IMG/VR virus record: IMGVR_UViG_3300009285_006890
Coordinates: 1-35,521 of that record
Origin: a virus
Length of the DNA: 35,521 bases
Direction: 5' to 3' (one strand)
Under the pieces are notes generated by a model. The model made no database searches. It was not told the DNA's origin and saw only the letters and a list, made by a program, of their open reading frames with translations. The position numbers were made by a program, and so were the translations under genes. Below, piece after piece: positions 26,172 to 32,686 of the stretch; positions within the stretch are counted from its first letter, which is position 1, and each line of letters begins with the position of its first letter.

Positions 26172-26478
26172 GTCTCACCCACTCTCTCATTCCATAGTAT
26201 ATGGGTATGCCCTGTTCTCTAGCTGCCCCTACCTCTCTATCCGCCCCCTCGCTCTCCCCCTCCAGACGAATGAGCGCGTCTGAAACGCGAACGAGCGCGA
26301 GGTCCATCTCGAGCCAACGATCCCATGGACGCTGGCTGAGAAGATGGAGGAAATGGCTCAGGTGCGGGACGAGGGGCGTGTGTCCGTGGTCTAGGATCGT
26401 GAGTCCTGCCCACATGGCCTGCTGCACGTTGGCAGCCACGTCGCCCTTGGTATATGGACCGGAGATGTATACGATCAT
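26158..26478 (-). CDS. DUF4406 / nucleoside deoxyribosyltransferase-like protein
   Basis: A 106-residue protein. The ATG at 26478 has AAGAGG eight bases upstream and overlaps the stop of a preceding micro-gene; an ATG six bases earlier is too close to the SD. MIVYISGPYTKGDVAANVQQAM (1-22) is the substrate-loop start typical of the nucleoside 2-deoxyribosyltransferase fold. HGHTPLVPHLSHFL and DLALVRVSDALIRLEGESEGADREVGAAREQGIPIYY give the acidic strand, the 'S.Ga..E…A…GIP' motif and the final strand. DUF4406 proteins are common in phages and are presumed to act on nucleotides. The actual substrate is unknown. Confidence 0.8.
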   Translation of the reverse strand: MIVYISGPYTKGDVAANVQQAMWAGLTILDHGHTPLVPHLSHFLHLLSQRPWDRWLEMDLALVRVSDALIRLEGESEGADREVGAAREQGIPIYYGMREWVRHEHS

Positions 26479-26582
26479 TTCCATAGCCTCTTGTTCTGAA
26501 GGGACGATAGCTCGCAGTGGAGGGTAACTAGAAGCGCGAATCGAAAGCGTCTATTCCGGTAAGAGAAGGGCTCGTCGGTCAT
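26475..26582 (-). CDS. Micro-gene, 35 residues
   Basis: A short frame from ATG 26582 with AAGGAG five bases upstream; its TGA overlaps the ATG of the DUF4406 gene (ATGA). The predicted peptide begins MTDEPFSYRNRRFRFALL and is basic with a hydrophobic centre. The SD is the 3' arm of the conserved hairpin at 26587-26618. Good SD, stop/start overlap and a gap otherwise empty make it credible as a leader that couples translation to DUF4406. The peptide itself may have no function. Confidence 0.5.
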   Translation of the reverse strand: MTDEPFSYRNRRFRFALLVTLHCELSSLQNKRLWK

Positions 26583-26586
26583 TTCT

Positions 26587-26618
26587 GCTCCTTGCGGGAT
26601 ATTTTCTCCTGAGGGGGC
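26587..26618 (-). promoter_or_regulatory. SD-sequestering hairpin element, copy 4
   Basis: Core CGGGATATTTTCTCC on the plus strand (26595-26609), in the gap right after the ParB-methyltransferase stop. Read on the transcribed minus strand, its 3' arm CAAGGAG is the SD of the micro-gene at 26582. Pairing is partial in the minus-strand RNA and better, using G-U pairs, in plus-strand RNA. Confidence 0.5.
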
Positions 26619-27998
26619 TCAAACCGCCGAGTAGCTCTTATACTTCTTTGGTTCCCCTTCCATCACTTTCCTCACATACGCGGGCTTGTACTCGTTGTTC
26701 TTGTCCAGATCGAACCCGTAGCCCCACATACCAAGGTTCGCTGCCGCGAGCAGTGTGTTCCCACTTCCAAGGAAAGGCACCATCACACACCCATCTGGGA
26801 CGGAGAAGGTCTTGATGATCTCCTCCATCAGCTCAATAGGTCGCTCCGTCGGATGGACCTTGCGGGCGGGCGAGACGGGAGCGTAGTTGAAGACGTTGCT
26901 CCTTCCCTGCTGACGAATAACGGCGTAGGTTCCCTTCCGTGCGTACATGAAGGACTCGTATGTGCTAGAGAGATACAGGTCCGGATGCCATGTTTGACCC
27001 GCAAAGCTGGGCTTGTTCCAGATCGCTGAAACGTTTCCAACAGCGAACCCAGTTTCTAGAAGCAAGTTCTTGATTACCTCATACCATTGTTGCACGTACC
27101 AACAGAGGAGCCAACCGGAAGACCCTATCATCCTGTAGCTCTCCTTGAATACGCGACGCATGAACGCTATATACTCATCGGCGGGAACATCTGTGTATCC
27201 CTCCATTACCTGCGAGTTGGAGTCCTTCACTTTCTGGAGGTCTATTCCATATGGTGGGTCGATCTCAACTAAGGAGGCGTTTCCTCCTGGGAGCTCCGCA
27301 CAACGCTCGAAGAAGTCCCCTTGTGTGTATGCGTTTCCAAGACGGTACTTGATTCGCCCCACTCCGTCGCTTTGAACTACCTTGTCAAAATGCTCCTGCG
27401 CGGCCCTGTCCTCCTGCGTGCGCCGCAGCTTCCGCAAGATGTTCCTTGCCTCGGCCTCATTCTTCGCGGCTACCAGCTCCGGATGATCGTCCAGAGCGTT
27501 CGCTAGAGCGATGCTCTTGCCGACGCTGGTGCGCTCCTTGCCGAGGATGGCGGCTGTATCCGCTATACTATGTCCGCGGTCCATGCCTCCAGGCCCACCG
27601 CTAGTCGCCTCCCCGTACTTCTCCACGAAGAGCTCGTGAATCTCCCTCTCCAGACGGGACTTCTCCTGCCACCGCATGTCCTTGCGATAGATATTCTCAA
27701 CGAGCTCAATCTCCTTTCTATCAAGCTCGTCCATATCTTTCGGAAAGACTCGAGCAGGGATCGGCATGAGCTTCGCTCGAACCATCGCCGCGAAGCGTCT
27801 GCCCCCCGCAAGGAGGAGGAACATCTCCGGATCCTCCGTTTCTTGCACGGCAATAGGCTGAATGAGACCCTTGTCCTTGATAGTCTCCGCCAACTCGTCT
27901 AGATCCTCGTATATCTCCCTTGCCCGATCCTTCATAATAATTTGGAGGGGGTTGAGATTGGCGAAGCGGGCCTCGGAGAGCTGCGTCCACTCTGTCAT
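26619..27998 (-). CDS. ParB-like domain fused to an N4/N6 DNA methyltransferase
   Basis: A protein of 459 residues. Residues 1-120 are a ParB/sulfiredoxin-type domain: NPLQIIMKDRAREI, LAETIKDKGLIQPIAV, LLLAGGRRFAAM (61-72), ELVENIYRKDM (98-108). A KorB/ParB-type helix-turn-helix follows (HSIADTAAILGKERTSVGKSIALA, 143-166). Residues about 215-459 are a methyltransferase: EIDPPYGID (245-253, catalytic DPPY), KVHPTERPIELMEEII, then VPFLGSGNTLLAAANLG (407-423, SAM-binding FxGxG). DPPY before FxGxG is the beta-class order. It probably methylates phage DNA at a sequence chosen by the ParB part, protecting it or marking it. Such fusions are known in phages and plasmids. Target base not determinable. 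Confidence 0.9.
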   Translation of the reverse strand: MTEWTQLSEARFANLNPLQIIMKDRAREIYEDLDELAETIKDKGLIQPIAVQETEDPEMFLLLAGGRRFAAMVRAKLMPIPARVFPKDMDELDRKEIELVENIYRKDMRWQEKSRLEREIHELFVEKYGEATSGGPGGMDRGHSIADTAAILGKERTSVGKSIALANALDDHPELVAAKNEAEARNILRKLRRTQEDRAAQEHFDKVVQSDGVGRIKYRLGNAYTQGDFFERCAELPGGNASLVEIDPPYGIDLQKVKDSNSQVMEGYTDVPADEYIAFMRRVFKESYRMIGSSGWLLCWYVQQWYEVIKNLLLETGFAVGNVSAIWNKPSFAGQTWHPDLYLSSTYESFMYARKGTYAVIRQQGRSNVFNYAPVSPARKVHPTERPIELMEEIIKTFSVPDGCVMVPFLGSGNTLLAAANLGMWGYGFDLDKNNEYKPAYVRKVMEGEPKKYKSYSAV

Positions 27999-28231
27999 GT
28001 AGTCGCCTTCAACTGAGAAAGGAGTTCCTGAACCTGCTCAAGGGTGAGCCGCTTCACGGGATCTTCTTTTGAGGAAGCCTTTGGCTTCCGCTTGGCAGCG
28101 ACTTCCTGTCGCTTCTGAGTCACTGCTTCGAGAATGGCGCGGCGCTGACGACGGATCTCGAGGATGTAGTGAAGCGCCTCGAATCCATCCATCTGTGTGA
28201 TGGAGTAGGAGGAGCTACGCAGATCCGCCAT
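27995..28231 (-). CDS. Small basic hypothetical protein
   Basis: A 78-residue protein; the ATG at 28231 has GGAGG with about six-base spacing, which is better than an in-frame TTG at 28252. Its TGA overlaps the ParB-methyltransferase ATG, so the two are coupled. The middle is strongly basic (RRQRRAILEAVTQKRQEVAAKRKPKASSK), and a helix at the end (LTLEQVQELLSQLKATT) may be a short interaction module. It is probably a nucleic-acid-binding accessory to the fusion gene (inference). No family recognised. Confidence 0.6.
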   Translation of the reverse strand: MADLRSSSYSITQMDGFEALHYILEIRRQRRAILEAVTQKRQEVAAKRKPKASSKEDPVKRLTLEQVQELLSQLKATT

Positions 28232-28490
28232 CCTCCTCCTCCGGTAGTCCAAGAGCCGTTCCTAGATCCCACGTCTTATGCACCATAGCCGTCAGCGTCC
28301 GGACGTGGTCCTTCGTCAATTGCTTTGCTAGACCTTCTATCACCGCTCTATACACATGCTTCCGCATTCCCCAGGGGATATGTGCGGCGAGCACGTCCCA
28401 AGTATCTCTATCTATACTGAATGTCAGACGAACCTGAGCCGGTGGCGCTTTCGTCGGATCGTCTGGCGGTTCTGCGATGAACTTAAGCAT
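28215..28490 (-). CDS. Small hypothetical protein
   Basis: A 91-residue protein that overlaps its neighbours at both ends (eight bases upstream, 17 downstream). After a Pro-rich start comes VRLTFSIDRDTWDVLAAHIPWGMRKHVYRAVIEGLAKQL (20-58). This strand-helix-helix arrangement resembles ribbon-helix-helix-like phage proteins, but the similarity is weak. The end is acidic. It could be a regulator. Function unknown. Confidence 0.55.
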   Translation of the reverse strand: MLKFIAEPPDDPTKAPPAQVRLTFSIDRDTWDVLAAHIPWGMRKHVYRAVIEGLAKQLTKDHVRTLTAMVHKTWDLGTALGLPEEEDGGSA

Positions 28491-28746
28491 CGTGACCCGC
28501 TCTTTTCATTGCCTCCGCCTCTTCTGGGGGCATGGACTTCTGCGTAGAACAACTCTTTAGAAGCGCCTCCGTAACAGGAGAGATGTGCTCTCGAAGGAGG
28601 AGCAACGCATCCGCCATCTGTTCGAGGAGGGCTAGGAGCTCATGCGTCTGAGGCTCCTTACGTGTTCGCGTGCCCACGAACCTCCACCCACCCTGCGTTC
28701 TGTGGTATCCCGCGAATGTCCACAACGCACTCGTCTCCGCGCTCAT
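28483..28746 (-). CDS. Small hypothetical protein under a hairpin-controlled SD
   Basis: An 87-residue protein with an AGGAGG SD eight bases before ATG 28746, inside a short hairpin. The N-terminus (SALWTFAGYHRTQGGWRFVGTRTRK) looks like a small beta sheet. The rest is a long helix (HELLALLEQMADALLLLREHISPVTEALL) and an acidic/basic tail. No enzyme motif. The unusual leader (see the terminator at 28762-28789) suggests its dose is controlled separately from the genes before it. Confidence 0.6.
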   Translation of the reverse strand: MSAETSALWTFAGYHRTQGGWRFVGTRTRKEPQTHELLALLEQMADALLLLREHISPVTEALLKSCSTQKSMPPEEAEAMKRAGHDA

Positions 28747-28754
28747 ACTTCCAA

Positions 28755-28770
28755 CCTCCTGAAAAGGAGG
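28755..28770 (-). promoter_or_regulatory. SD-masking hairpin (alternative to the adjacent terminator)
   Basis: In the minus-strand RNA, CCTCC-TTTTCA-GGAGG forms a five-base-pair hairpin whose 3' arm is the SD of the gene at 28746. Its 5' arm CCTCC (28766-28770 on the plus strand) is also the 3' arm of the terminator hairpin just upstream, so the two structures exclude each other. Confidence 0.55.
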
Positions 28771-28789
28771 GCCTATACAAGCGCCCTCC
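28762..28789 (-). terminator. Intrinsic terminator between the ssDNA-binding-like gene and the gene at 28746
   Basis: On the minus strand GGAGGGC pairs perfectly with GCCCTCC across a 10-base loop (28766-28789), followed at once by TTTT (28762-28765). It lies 13 bases after the stop of the gene ending at 28802. The stem is short (7 bp) but GC-rich, so partial termination is likely. Confidence 0.65.
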
Positions 28790-28801
28790 CTATGATACGC
28801 A

Positions 28802-29212
28802 CTATGCCCGACTCACTAAGCACCGGCGGATGGTGTTCCTCATCTTGCCCGTGCGATCGTCCTTCTCCTCCCCCACAATGCACCATCCCTGCCTGCCCAC
28901 GCAGGCGGCAGAATTGATGGGGAATCGAATGTCGAAGGCGCGGCAGAACTCGTCGATACGGTTCACTGCGTACTGATACGAGCGTGCGTCGTCGGCCTTC
29001 CACTCCGGAGAAGGCACAGGCATGTAGTAGTATATGCTCTCCACGTCGGTTGCTTCCGCCTGGAGGATCACCTTGAGGTTCCTTCTGCCCTCCGTGCTCT
29101 TGGAGTCAACAATATCAACCTGGCTGATGGTGAGGTGAACCTCGTCGTTGTCGGCCAGAGTACGGAAGTCCTTTGCGTCGCTGAGATTGATGTCAAGCAG
29201 GCTTTCGCTCAT
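28802..29212 (-). CDS. Putative single-stranded-DNA-binding / recombination accessory protein
   Basis: A 136-residue protein. VHLTISQVDIVDSKSTEGRRNLKVILQAEATDVESIYYYMPVP (about 25-67) has the strand-rich pattern of small phage ssDNA-binding or DUF669-like proteins, which commonly sit next to a Sak4-type ATPase and a Cas4-like nuclease as here. SVGRQGWCIVGEEKDDRTGKMRNTIRRCL-type sequence near the end is also OB-fold-like (a G.R.g…v…e…g…n.i..f pattern). The SD is weak (GAGAGTGA). The assignment rests on pattern and neighbours. DNA binding is not proven. Confidence 0.5.
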   Translation of the reverse strand: MSESLLDINLSDAKDFRTLADNDEVHLTISQVDIVDSKSTEGRRNLKVILQAEATDVESIYYYMPVPSPEWKADDARSYQYAVNRIDEFCRAFDIRFPINSAACVGRQGWCIVGEEKDDRTGKMRNTIRRCLVSRA

Positions 29213-29223
29213 TTGTTCACTCT

Positions 29224-29243
29224 CGTGTTTGTGCGTGTTTGTG
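29224..29243. repeat. Two tandem copies of a 10-bp repeat in a leader region
   Basis: CGTGTTTGTG occurs twice in direct succession, with CGTGG following, in the 82-base gap before the gene at 29212. No hairpin or promoter is clear in the gap. It could be an operator or a slippage product. Confidence 0.7.
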
Positions 29244-29294
29244 CGTGGTTGTTCCTTCCTCGATCTCGTTGACCTCTCTATTCGCTCTCAGCGG

Positions 29295-30131
29295 TTATGG
29301 TTTGTGTAGCAAGGGAGGGCGGTCCGTCCAAGATTCCTTCGGCGCTCCCGCTTTCTTCATAAGCCCTCGCACGTCGGGATTCTCCAGCATGGAGAACTTA
29401 GAGCCGCCGATGCGACTCTTTGCTTTGTGGTATCCATCCGCGTGTACGAGGACTTTGAAGACAGGGCCGGCGGAACTCTGCTGCGGCCGCATGATCCAAC
29501 ACTCATCGAAGGCAATAGGGAGCTTGAGAGCAAGCTTCCCATACATCAGAGGTCCGGTCTCGATTCTTCCAGTAAGCTCATCCTTGTCTATACCCATATG
29601 GGCAGTCACGACGACGTTGCAGGAGAGGGACATGAGCTGACCGATCCAGTCCACCGCGGTGAGTTGTTGGACGAGATAGTCCTGAAGCTCTGGATTCTGT
29701 CCTCTTCTGGTTTTCCCTCCTTTGTCCTTAGTGCCGGCTATGATAGCGAACATGAGGCTGTCGCTCCACTTGGAGCCGCTGTCCAGCGCGTACGTGGCGA
29801 AGTAGTCGAAGAAGCCTTCCTTCTTACGCTCCGCCATTTCCATCTCCCACTCCCGGAAAGCGAAGGGATCTTTCCAGGAATCCTTCTCCCATCTCGTCTC
29901 GCACACGAGATCCCCCCGCTCAATGAGCGGCTGAAGTACCTGAGTCTTCGTACCGCCTGAATCGAAGGAGTCGATGAAGATGGGGGTTGGGCACGTGGCG
30001 AGCGTGGCGGTCTTGCCTGAGCCGCTATCTCCGAGGAGGAGAATGTTGAAGTAACTGCTCTGGCTCTCGCGATACCGGGCGGCCACGGCTTCCGCGCGTT
30101 GCTGAACCTTCAGGAATCTATCCTCAGGCAT
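29295..30131 (-). CDS. Sak4-like P-loop ATPase (RecA-fold recombination/replication protein)
   Basis: A 278-residue protein; the ATG at 30131 has AAGGAGGG upstream and overlaps the previous gene by eight bases, while an in-frame upstream extension to 30206 is not supported. FNILLLGDSGSGKTATL (28-44) is a clear Walker A. IFIDSFDSGG (51-60), YALDSGSKWSD (Walker B-like Asp followed by Ser) and NVVVTAHMGIDKDE (sensor strand) follow the order of the Sak4/AAA_24 family, which handles ssDNA annealing and strand exchange with phage ssDNA-binding proteins. Its neighbours (ssDNA-binding-like protein and PD-(D/E)XK nuclease) fit this role. Confidence 0.8.
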   Translation of the reverse strand: MPEDRFLKVQQRAEAVAARYRESQSSYFNILLLGDSGSGKTATLATCPTPIFIDSFDSGGTKTQVLQPLIERGDLVCETRWEKDSWKDPFAFREWEMEMAERKKEGFFDYFATYALDSGSKWSDSLMFAIIAGTKDKGGKTRRGQNPELQDYLVQQLTAVDWIGQLMSLSCNVVVTAHMGIDKDELTGRIETGPLMYGKLALKLPIAFDECWIMRPQQSSAGPVFKVLVHADGYHKAKSRIGGSKFSMLENPDVRGLMKKAGAPKESWTDRPPLLHKP

Positions 30132-30420
30132 CTTTTCCCTCCTTGTGCTCCACGAACCAACATGCCTTGCTAACTCCGTTACTCTCATCAAAGTCTCGAA
30201 GCACACGCATTACCATACCACAGGCCTCAGTGATCCTAGCGCGCTCTGCAGGCGTGGCGGCTAGGGACTTTCCCCGCAAGTGAGCCCTGCGAAACGTGAA
30301 GCCTACGAAGGCCGTCAAGACTCCCTTGAGCATCCTCCTCTCAAGTTGCCACTCCTGTGCTGGTGTACGACGCACACGCTTGCGTTGGGGGAAATTATCC
30401 CGGAAGGGTTTCTGTGTCAT
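30124..30420 (-). CDS. Small basic hypothetical protein carrying the hairpin core in its first codons
   Basis: A 98-residue protein with an ATG overlapping the previous stop (ATGA). The first 30 residues are strongly basic (QRKRVRRTPAQEWQLERRM), followed by mixed helices (GVLTAFVGFTFRRAHLRGKSLAA; AERARITEACGMVMRVLRDF). The codons for residues 4-13 contain CGGGATAATTTCCCC, the core of the dispersed hairpin family, so the element is translated here as Phe-Arg-Asp-Asn-Phe-Pro. It may be a nucleic-acid-binding partner of the nuclease and ATPase on either side. Function unknown. Confidence 0.6.
   Translation of the reverse strand: MTQKPFRDNFPQRKRVRRTPAQEWQLERRMLKGVLTAFVGFTFRRAHLRGKSLAATPAERARITEACGMVMRVLRDFDESNGVSKACWFVEHKEGKDA
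30385..30412 (-). promoter_or_regulatory. Hairpin element, copy 5, inside a coding sequence
   Basis: Minus-strand core CGGGATAATTTCCCC (30388-30402) with outer CCTT/AA pairing, nearly the same as copy 3 (16970). It begins about eight bases after the ATG of the gene at 30420. Because it is close to the start codon it could still affect translation initiation, but unlike the other copies it does not contain an SD. Confidence 0.45.
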
Positions 30421-31397
30421 ACGGTTAGCTCCTCCTTATGATACTGCCTTCGAGGATCCCACGTGTCGGTGACAAACCCACTTGGGATCTCTTCTACATG
30501 CTGAAGAGGATTGGTCCACACGCTACAGTAATCCAAGAAGGGGCAGACTCCATAGCCCGTACAGCTCTCCGTATTCTTCGGGAACGCAAGCATCACATCC
30601 TGCCCTTCCATCTCTGATGTGAGAATATCGTGCTGCATCTCGATCTCGTCGAACCAATGCACGGCCTCGGCCAGCCACGCGTCCATCTGCCTCGAGTTCT
30701 TCCTAATAGGCACACGGTGAAACTCGTTATCTGTGGCGTTTGCGTACGGCGTTCCATCGCGCTTTATGCGTGGAGCATTCTGCACGAACACGCCATTGAT
30801 GAGGACTCCATATACCTCCTCTGGAGGGAAGAGGCAGTACAGCACGTGAGTGTACGCGCCTCCCTGCATCTTCTGCCTCCACTGCGCGGCCCACTTCCCT
30901 GTGAAGTGACTGGAGGTCTTGTGCTCCAAGCTGAAGTAGCCCCGTTCGTCGTAACAGATGAGGTCCGTCTTGAAGTGAAGCACTCGCGTGCTAGAGATAG
31001 GCACCGTGCCCGCGGTCTCTACATGCAGCACATCGAAGCAGTCCTCTCTATGATGCAGGACGTATTGCTGCAAGGCGCGAAGCGCGTTCTCTGGAGTCTT
31101 TGGGGCGTTCGCCTCCGTCTCCTCAGGGCTGAAGCTCTTCTCGTATTCCGTGTAGAAGGCCATGAAGGCTTCTGAGAGGAGGGATGGTAGGTCCTTGCCT
31201 ACCTGTGTGTAGCGAGGTGTCGAGGCAGAGTAAAGAACCTCCATTGCTAAGTGCCAGGCGCGGCCGAAGACGAGATGCACGTTAGGCTGCGCCCATTGCC
31301 AGTGAAGCACGCGCTCGAAGAAGTAGCGACGCGGACAGGTCATGTAGTTCTGGATCTTGGAGGCGTCGAGGACGCTCCATATTTCCTGCTCTTTCAT
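30417..31397 (-). CDS. PD-(D/E)XK nuclease, Cas4/RecB-like with iron-sulphur cysteines
   Basis: A 326-residue protein; AAGGAG precedes ATG 31397. SKIQNYMTCPRRYFFERVL (13-31) gives the first iron-sulphur Cys (21) in the usual 'S.i..y..CP..f' motif. FGRAWHLAMEVLY (44-56) is motif I (His49). FKTDLICYDERGYFSLEHKTSS (142-163) supplies the catalytic Asp145 and Glu158-x-Lys160. MQGGAYTHVLY (177-187) is the QxxxY motif. CTGYGVCPFLDYC (279-291) gives the last three Cys. This is the complete AddB/Cas4-type layout. It probably resects DNA ends for recombination with the ATPase and ssDNA-binding-like protein downstream. Confidence 0.9.
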   Translation of the reverse strand: MKEQEIWSVLDASKIQNYMTCPRRYFFERVLHWQWAQPNVHLVFGRAWHLAMEVLYSASTPRYTQVGKDLPSLLSEAFMAFYTEYEKSFSPEETEANAPKTPENALRALQQYVLHHREDCFDVLHVETAGTVPISSTRVLHFKTDLICYDERGYFSLEHKTSSHFTGKWAAQWRQKMQGGAYTHVLYCLFPPEEVYGVLINGVFVQNAPRIKRDGTPYANATDNEFHRVPIRKNSRQMDAWLAEAVHWFDEIEMQHDILTSEMEGQDVMLAFPKNTESCTGYGVCPFLDYCSVWTNPLQHVEEIPSGFVTDTWDPRRQYHKEELTV

Positions 31398-31401
31398 CTT
31401 C

Positions 31402-31716
31402 TCACTCCTTGTTCAAACATAGCTTATGATGCACATATCTATCCTTCCCATCTTTCTCGAACTTCCATAGAAGCAGATTCAACCTTCCGTGCATAGCGGC
31501 AAAGACCGCACACGCAACGCTGCACATGACTGTGGGACCCGAGACGAGGATGTAGTCCTCTGGCGTAGAGTGTCTCATGCAGGTACGGAACGTGCGGTGC
31601 ATGGTAGTCACCGCGAACTTGTCTACAAGCCCCACAGTCATGTGGATTAGATTCCCGTAGCGTTCGGCATCAGCCATATAGTGACCGCTGTCGTTCACCA
31701 CGAATACGCTCGGCAT
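31402..31716 (-). CDS. Conserved phage protein of unknown function
   Basis: A 104-residue protein; the ATG at 31716 directly follows the previous stop and is preferred to an in-frame extension to 31734. The pattern MPSVFVVNDSGHYMADAERYG, then EDYILVSGPTVMCSVACAVFAAMHGRLNLLLW, is one I recognise from phage genomes: a small alpha/beta protein with a 'N.(s/g)GH' start and a 'Llsg…n..a….f…hg.vnlLi…' core. Its biochemical role is not known to me. It lies in the recombination module next to the Cas4-like nuclease. Confidence 0.7.
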   Translation of the reverse strand: MPSVFVVNDSGHYMADAERYGNLIHMTVGLVDKFAVTTMHRTFRTCMRHSTPEDYILVSGPTVMCSVACAVFAAMHGRLNLLLWKFEKDGKDRYVHHKLCLNKE

Positions 31717-31718
31717 GG

Positions 31719-32180
31719 TTAGTCCTGAGACCAAGTAGCGAGGACCTTCTCCATATGCTCTTTACTAACGCGAAGAGCGAAAAGCTCCTGTTCGTGTAGG
31801 CGCGTTTCATACGTCCGCAGGACATCCTCGATATTGGCCGCGAGACCTGCCACACGCCACTTCGCGGAGTTGCGCTGCTGTGCATCGGAGAGGCACACGC
31901 GACGCTGCGCGCTCATCTTCTTTCCCCTTTTTTCGTCACCGACCTGCTCACACTTACGGCAGATCATTCCGGTGATCCTCTCAACCATATTCGGCATCCG
32001 CCACTCATTGGCCCCACAAGATGGGCAGGAATGATCTAGTCGATGCACGTTCCACGGTGGGGCCTCATCTTCAGGAAGGCGTGCTTCCCATGCCTCGACG
32101 ATCTGGGTCTTGCTCATCAGGCTGGCATTGAAACGCTCGACCTTCGTCAGCTTCGTCCGTTTCGTCTGCCTGTTACTCAT
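31719..32180 (-). CDS. Hypothetical protein with a zinc ribbon
   Basis: A 153-residue protein starting at ATG 32180, with GGAGG nine bases upstream. The frame stays open to 32516, but that extension is Arg/Gly/Pro-rich and lies across another gene and a hairpin, so it is not coding. HSCPSCGANEW … GMICRKCEQVG gives two C-x2-C pairs 20 or so residues apart, a classic zinc ribbon. The flanks are basic, and a C-terminal helix follows (NIEDVLRTYETRLHEQELFALRVSKEHMEKVL). Likely a DNA- or RNA-binding accessory. Family not recognised. Confidence 0.65.
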   Translation of the reverse strand: MSNRQTKRTKLTKVERFNASLMSKTQIVEAWEARLPEDEAPPWNVHRLDHSCPSCGANEWRMPNMVERITGMICRKCEQVGDEKRGKKMSAQRRVCLSDAQQRNSAKWRVAGLAANIEDVLRTYETRLHEQELFALRVSKEHMEKVLATWSQD

Positions 32181-32215
32181 TGCAGCGCCTCCATAAATAC
32201 CCTCGAAACCTCGAC

Positions 32216-32251
32216 GGAAGCCGCCCGCTCCCGGTAGTGCGGGCGGCTTCC
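32216..32251 (-). terminator. Very strong 13-bp hairpin in the intergenic gap (possible terminator or RNA-processing site)
   Basis: GGAAGCCGCCCGC and GCGGGCGGCTTCC pair perfectly around a 10-base loop in the 113-base gap between the genes starting at 32180 and ending at 32294. No T-run follows on either strand, so a classic rho-independent terminator is doubtful. It may be a rho- or factor-assisted stop, an RNase III site or an mRNA-stabilising stem. Confidence 0.5.
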
Positions 32252-32293
32252 CTGATACTAGCGAAGTTACAGCGCCGGGCGCTAGCTCCTTCC

Positions 32294-32686
32294 CTACACC
32301 TCCACGCCCTGGAGGGCTGCCAACTGCGCCTCCAATTGGGCCTTGAGGTCTTCCAGCGTAATCTTCTTGGAAGTCACCATCGTGACCAACTGCGCGATGG
32401 GGTCTATTGCGACGCGGGTGCGGTGGGTCACGCCGGGGACGTAGTTCTGACCGGCCGCGATGGCGTCCGCGGTGCTCGCCCCCTTGTCCAGAAGGGTTCG
32501 GACAATGGACTGGCACTTGATGACGGCCTGCTGCTCGTAGAGGTTGAACACAACGTCCTCTCCTACGAGGGCAATAGCATCTGCCAGGTTGAGGCCGAAA
32601 GACTTTTCAAACTCCACAGTGCGCCCGGACTTCACCGACTTGACCTGGATGAGGTTCTGCACAGCCTGCTCAGTTTGTTCGGTCAT
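32294..32686 (-). CDS. Hypothetical early protein (first gene after the leftward promoter)
   Basis: A 130-residue protein with GAGG six bases before ATG 32686. The N-terminal half (NLIQVKSVKSGRTVEFEKSFGLNLADAIALVGEDVVFNLYEQQAV) looks alpha/beta with a short helix-turn segment. The middle (TADAIAAGQNYVPGVTHRT) and C-terminal helix (ITLEDLKAQLEAQLAALQGVEV) suggest an oligomeric protein. As the first gene after a consensus promoter it should be made early and in quantity, fitting a DNA-binding or host-takeover role, but this is inference. No family named. Confidence 0.6.
   Translation of the reverse strand: MTEQTEQAVQNLIQVKSVKSGRTVEFEKSFGLNLADAIALVGEDVVFNLYEQQAVIKCQSIVRTLLDKGASTADAIAAGQNYVPGVTHRTRVAIDPIAQLVTMVTSKKITLEDLKAQLEAQLAALQGVEV

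Noticed and set aside
32181-32516. N-terminal extension of the zinc-ribbon protein
   Set aside because: It is Arg/Pro/Gly-rich, lies across the 13-bp hairpin and the gene at 32294, and the ATG at 32180 has a good SD.
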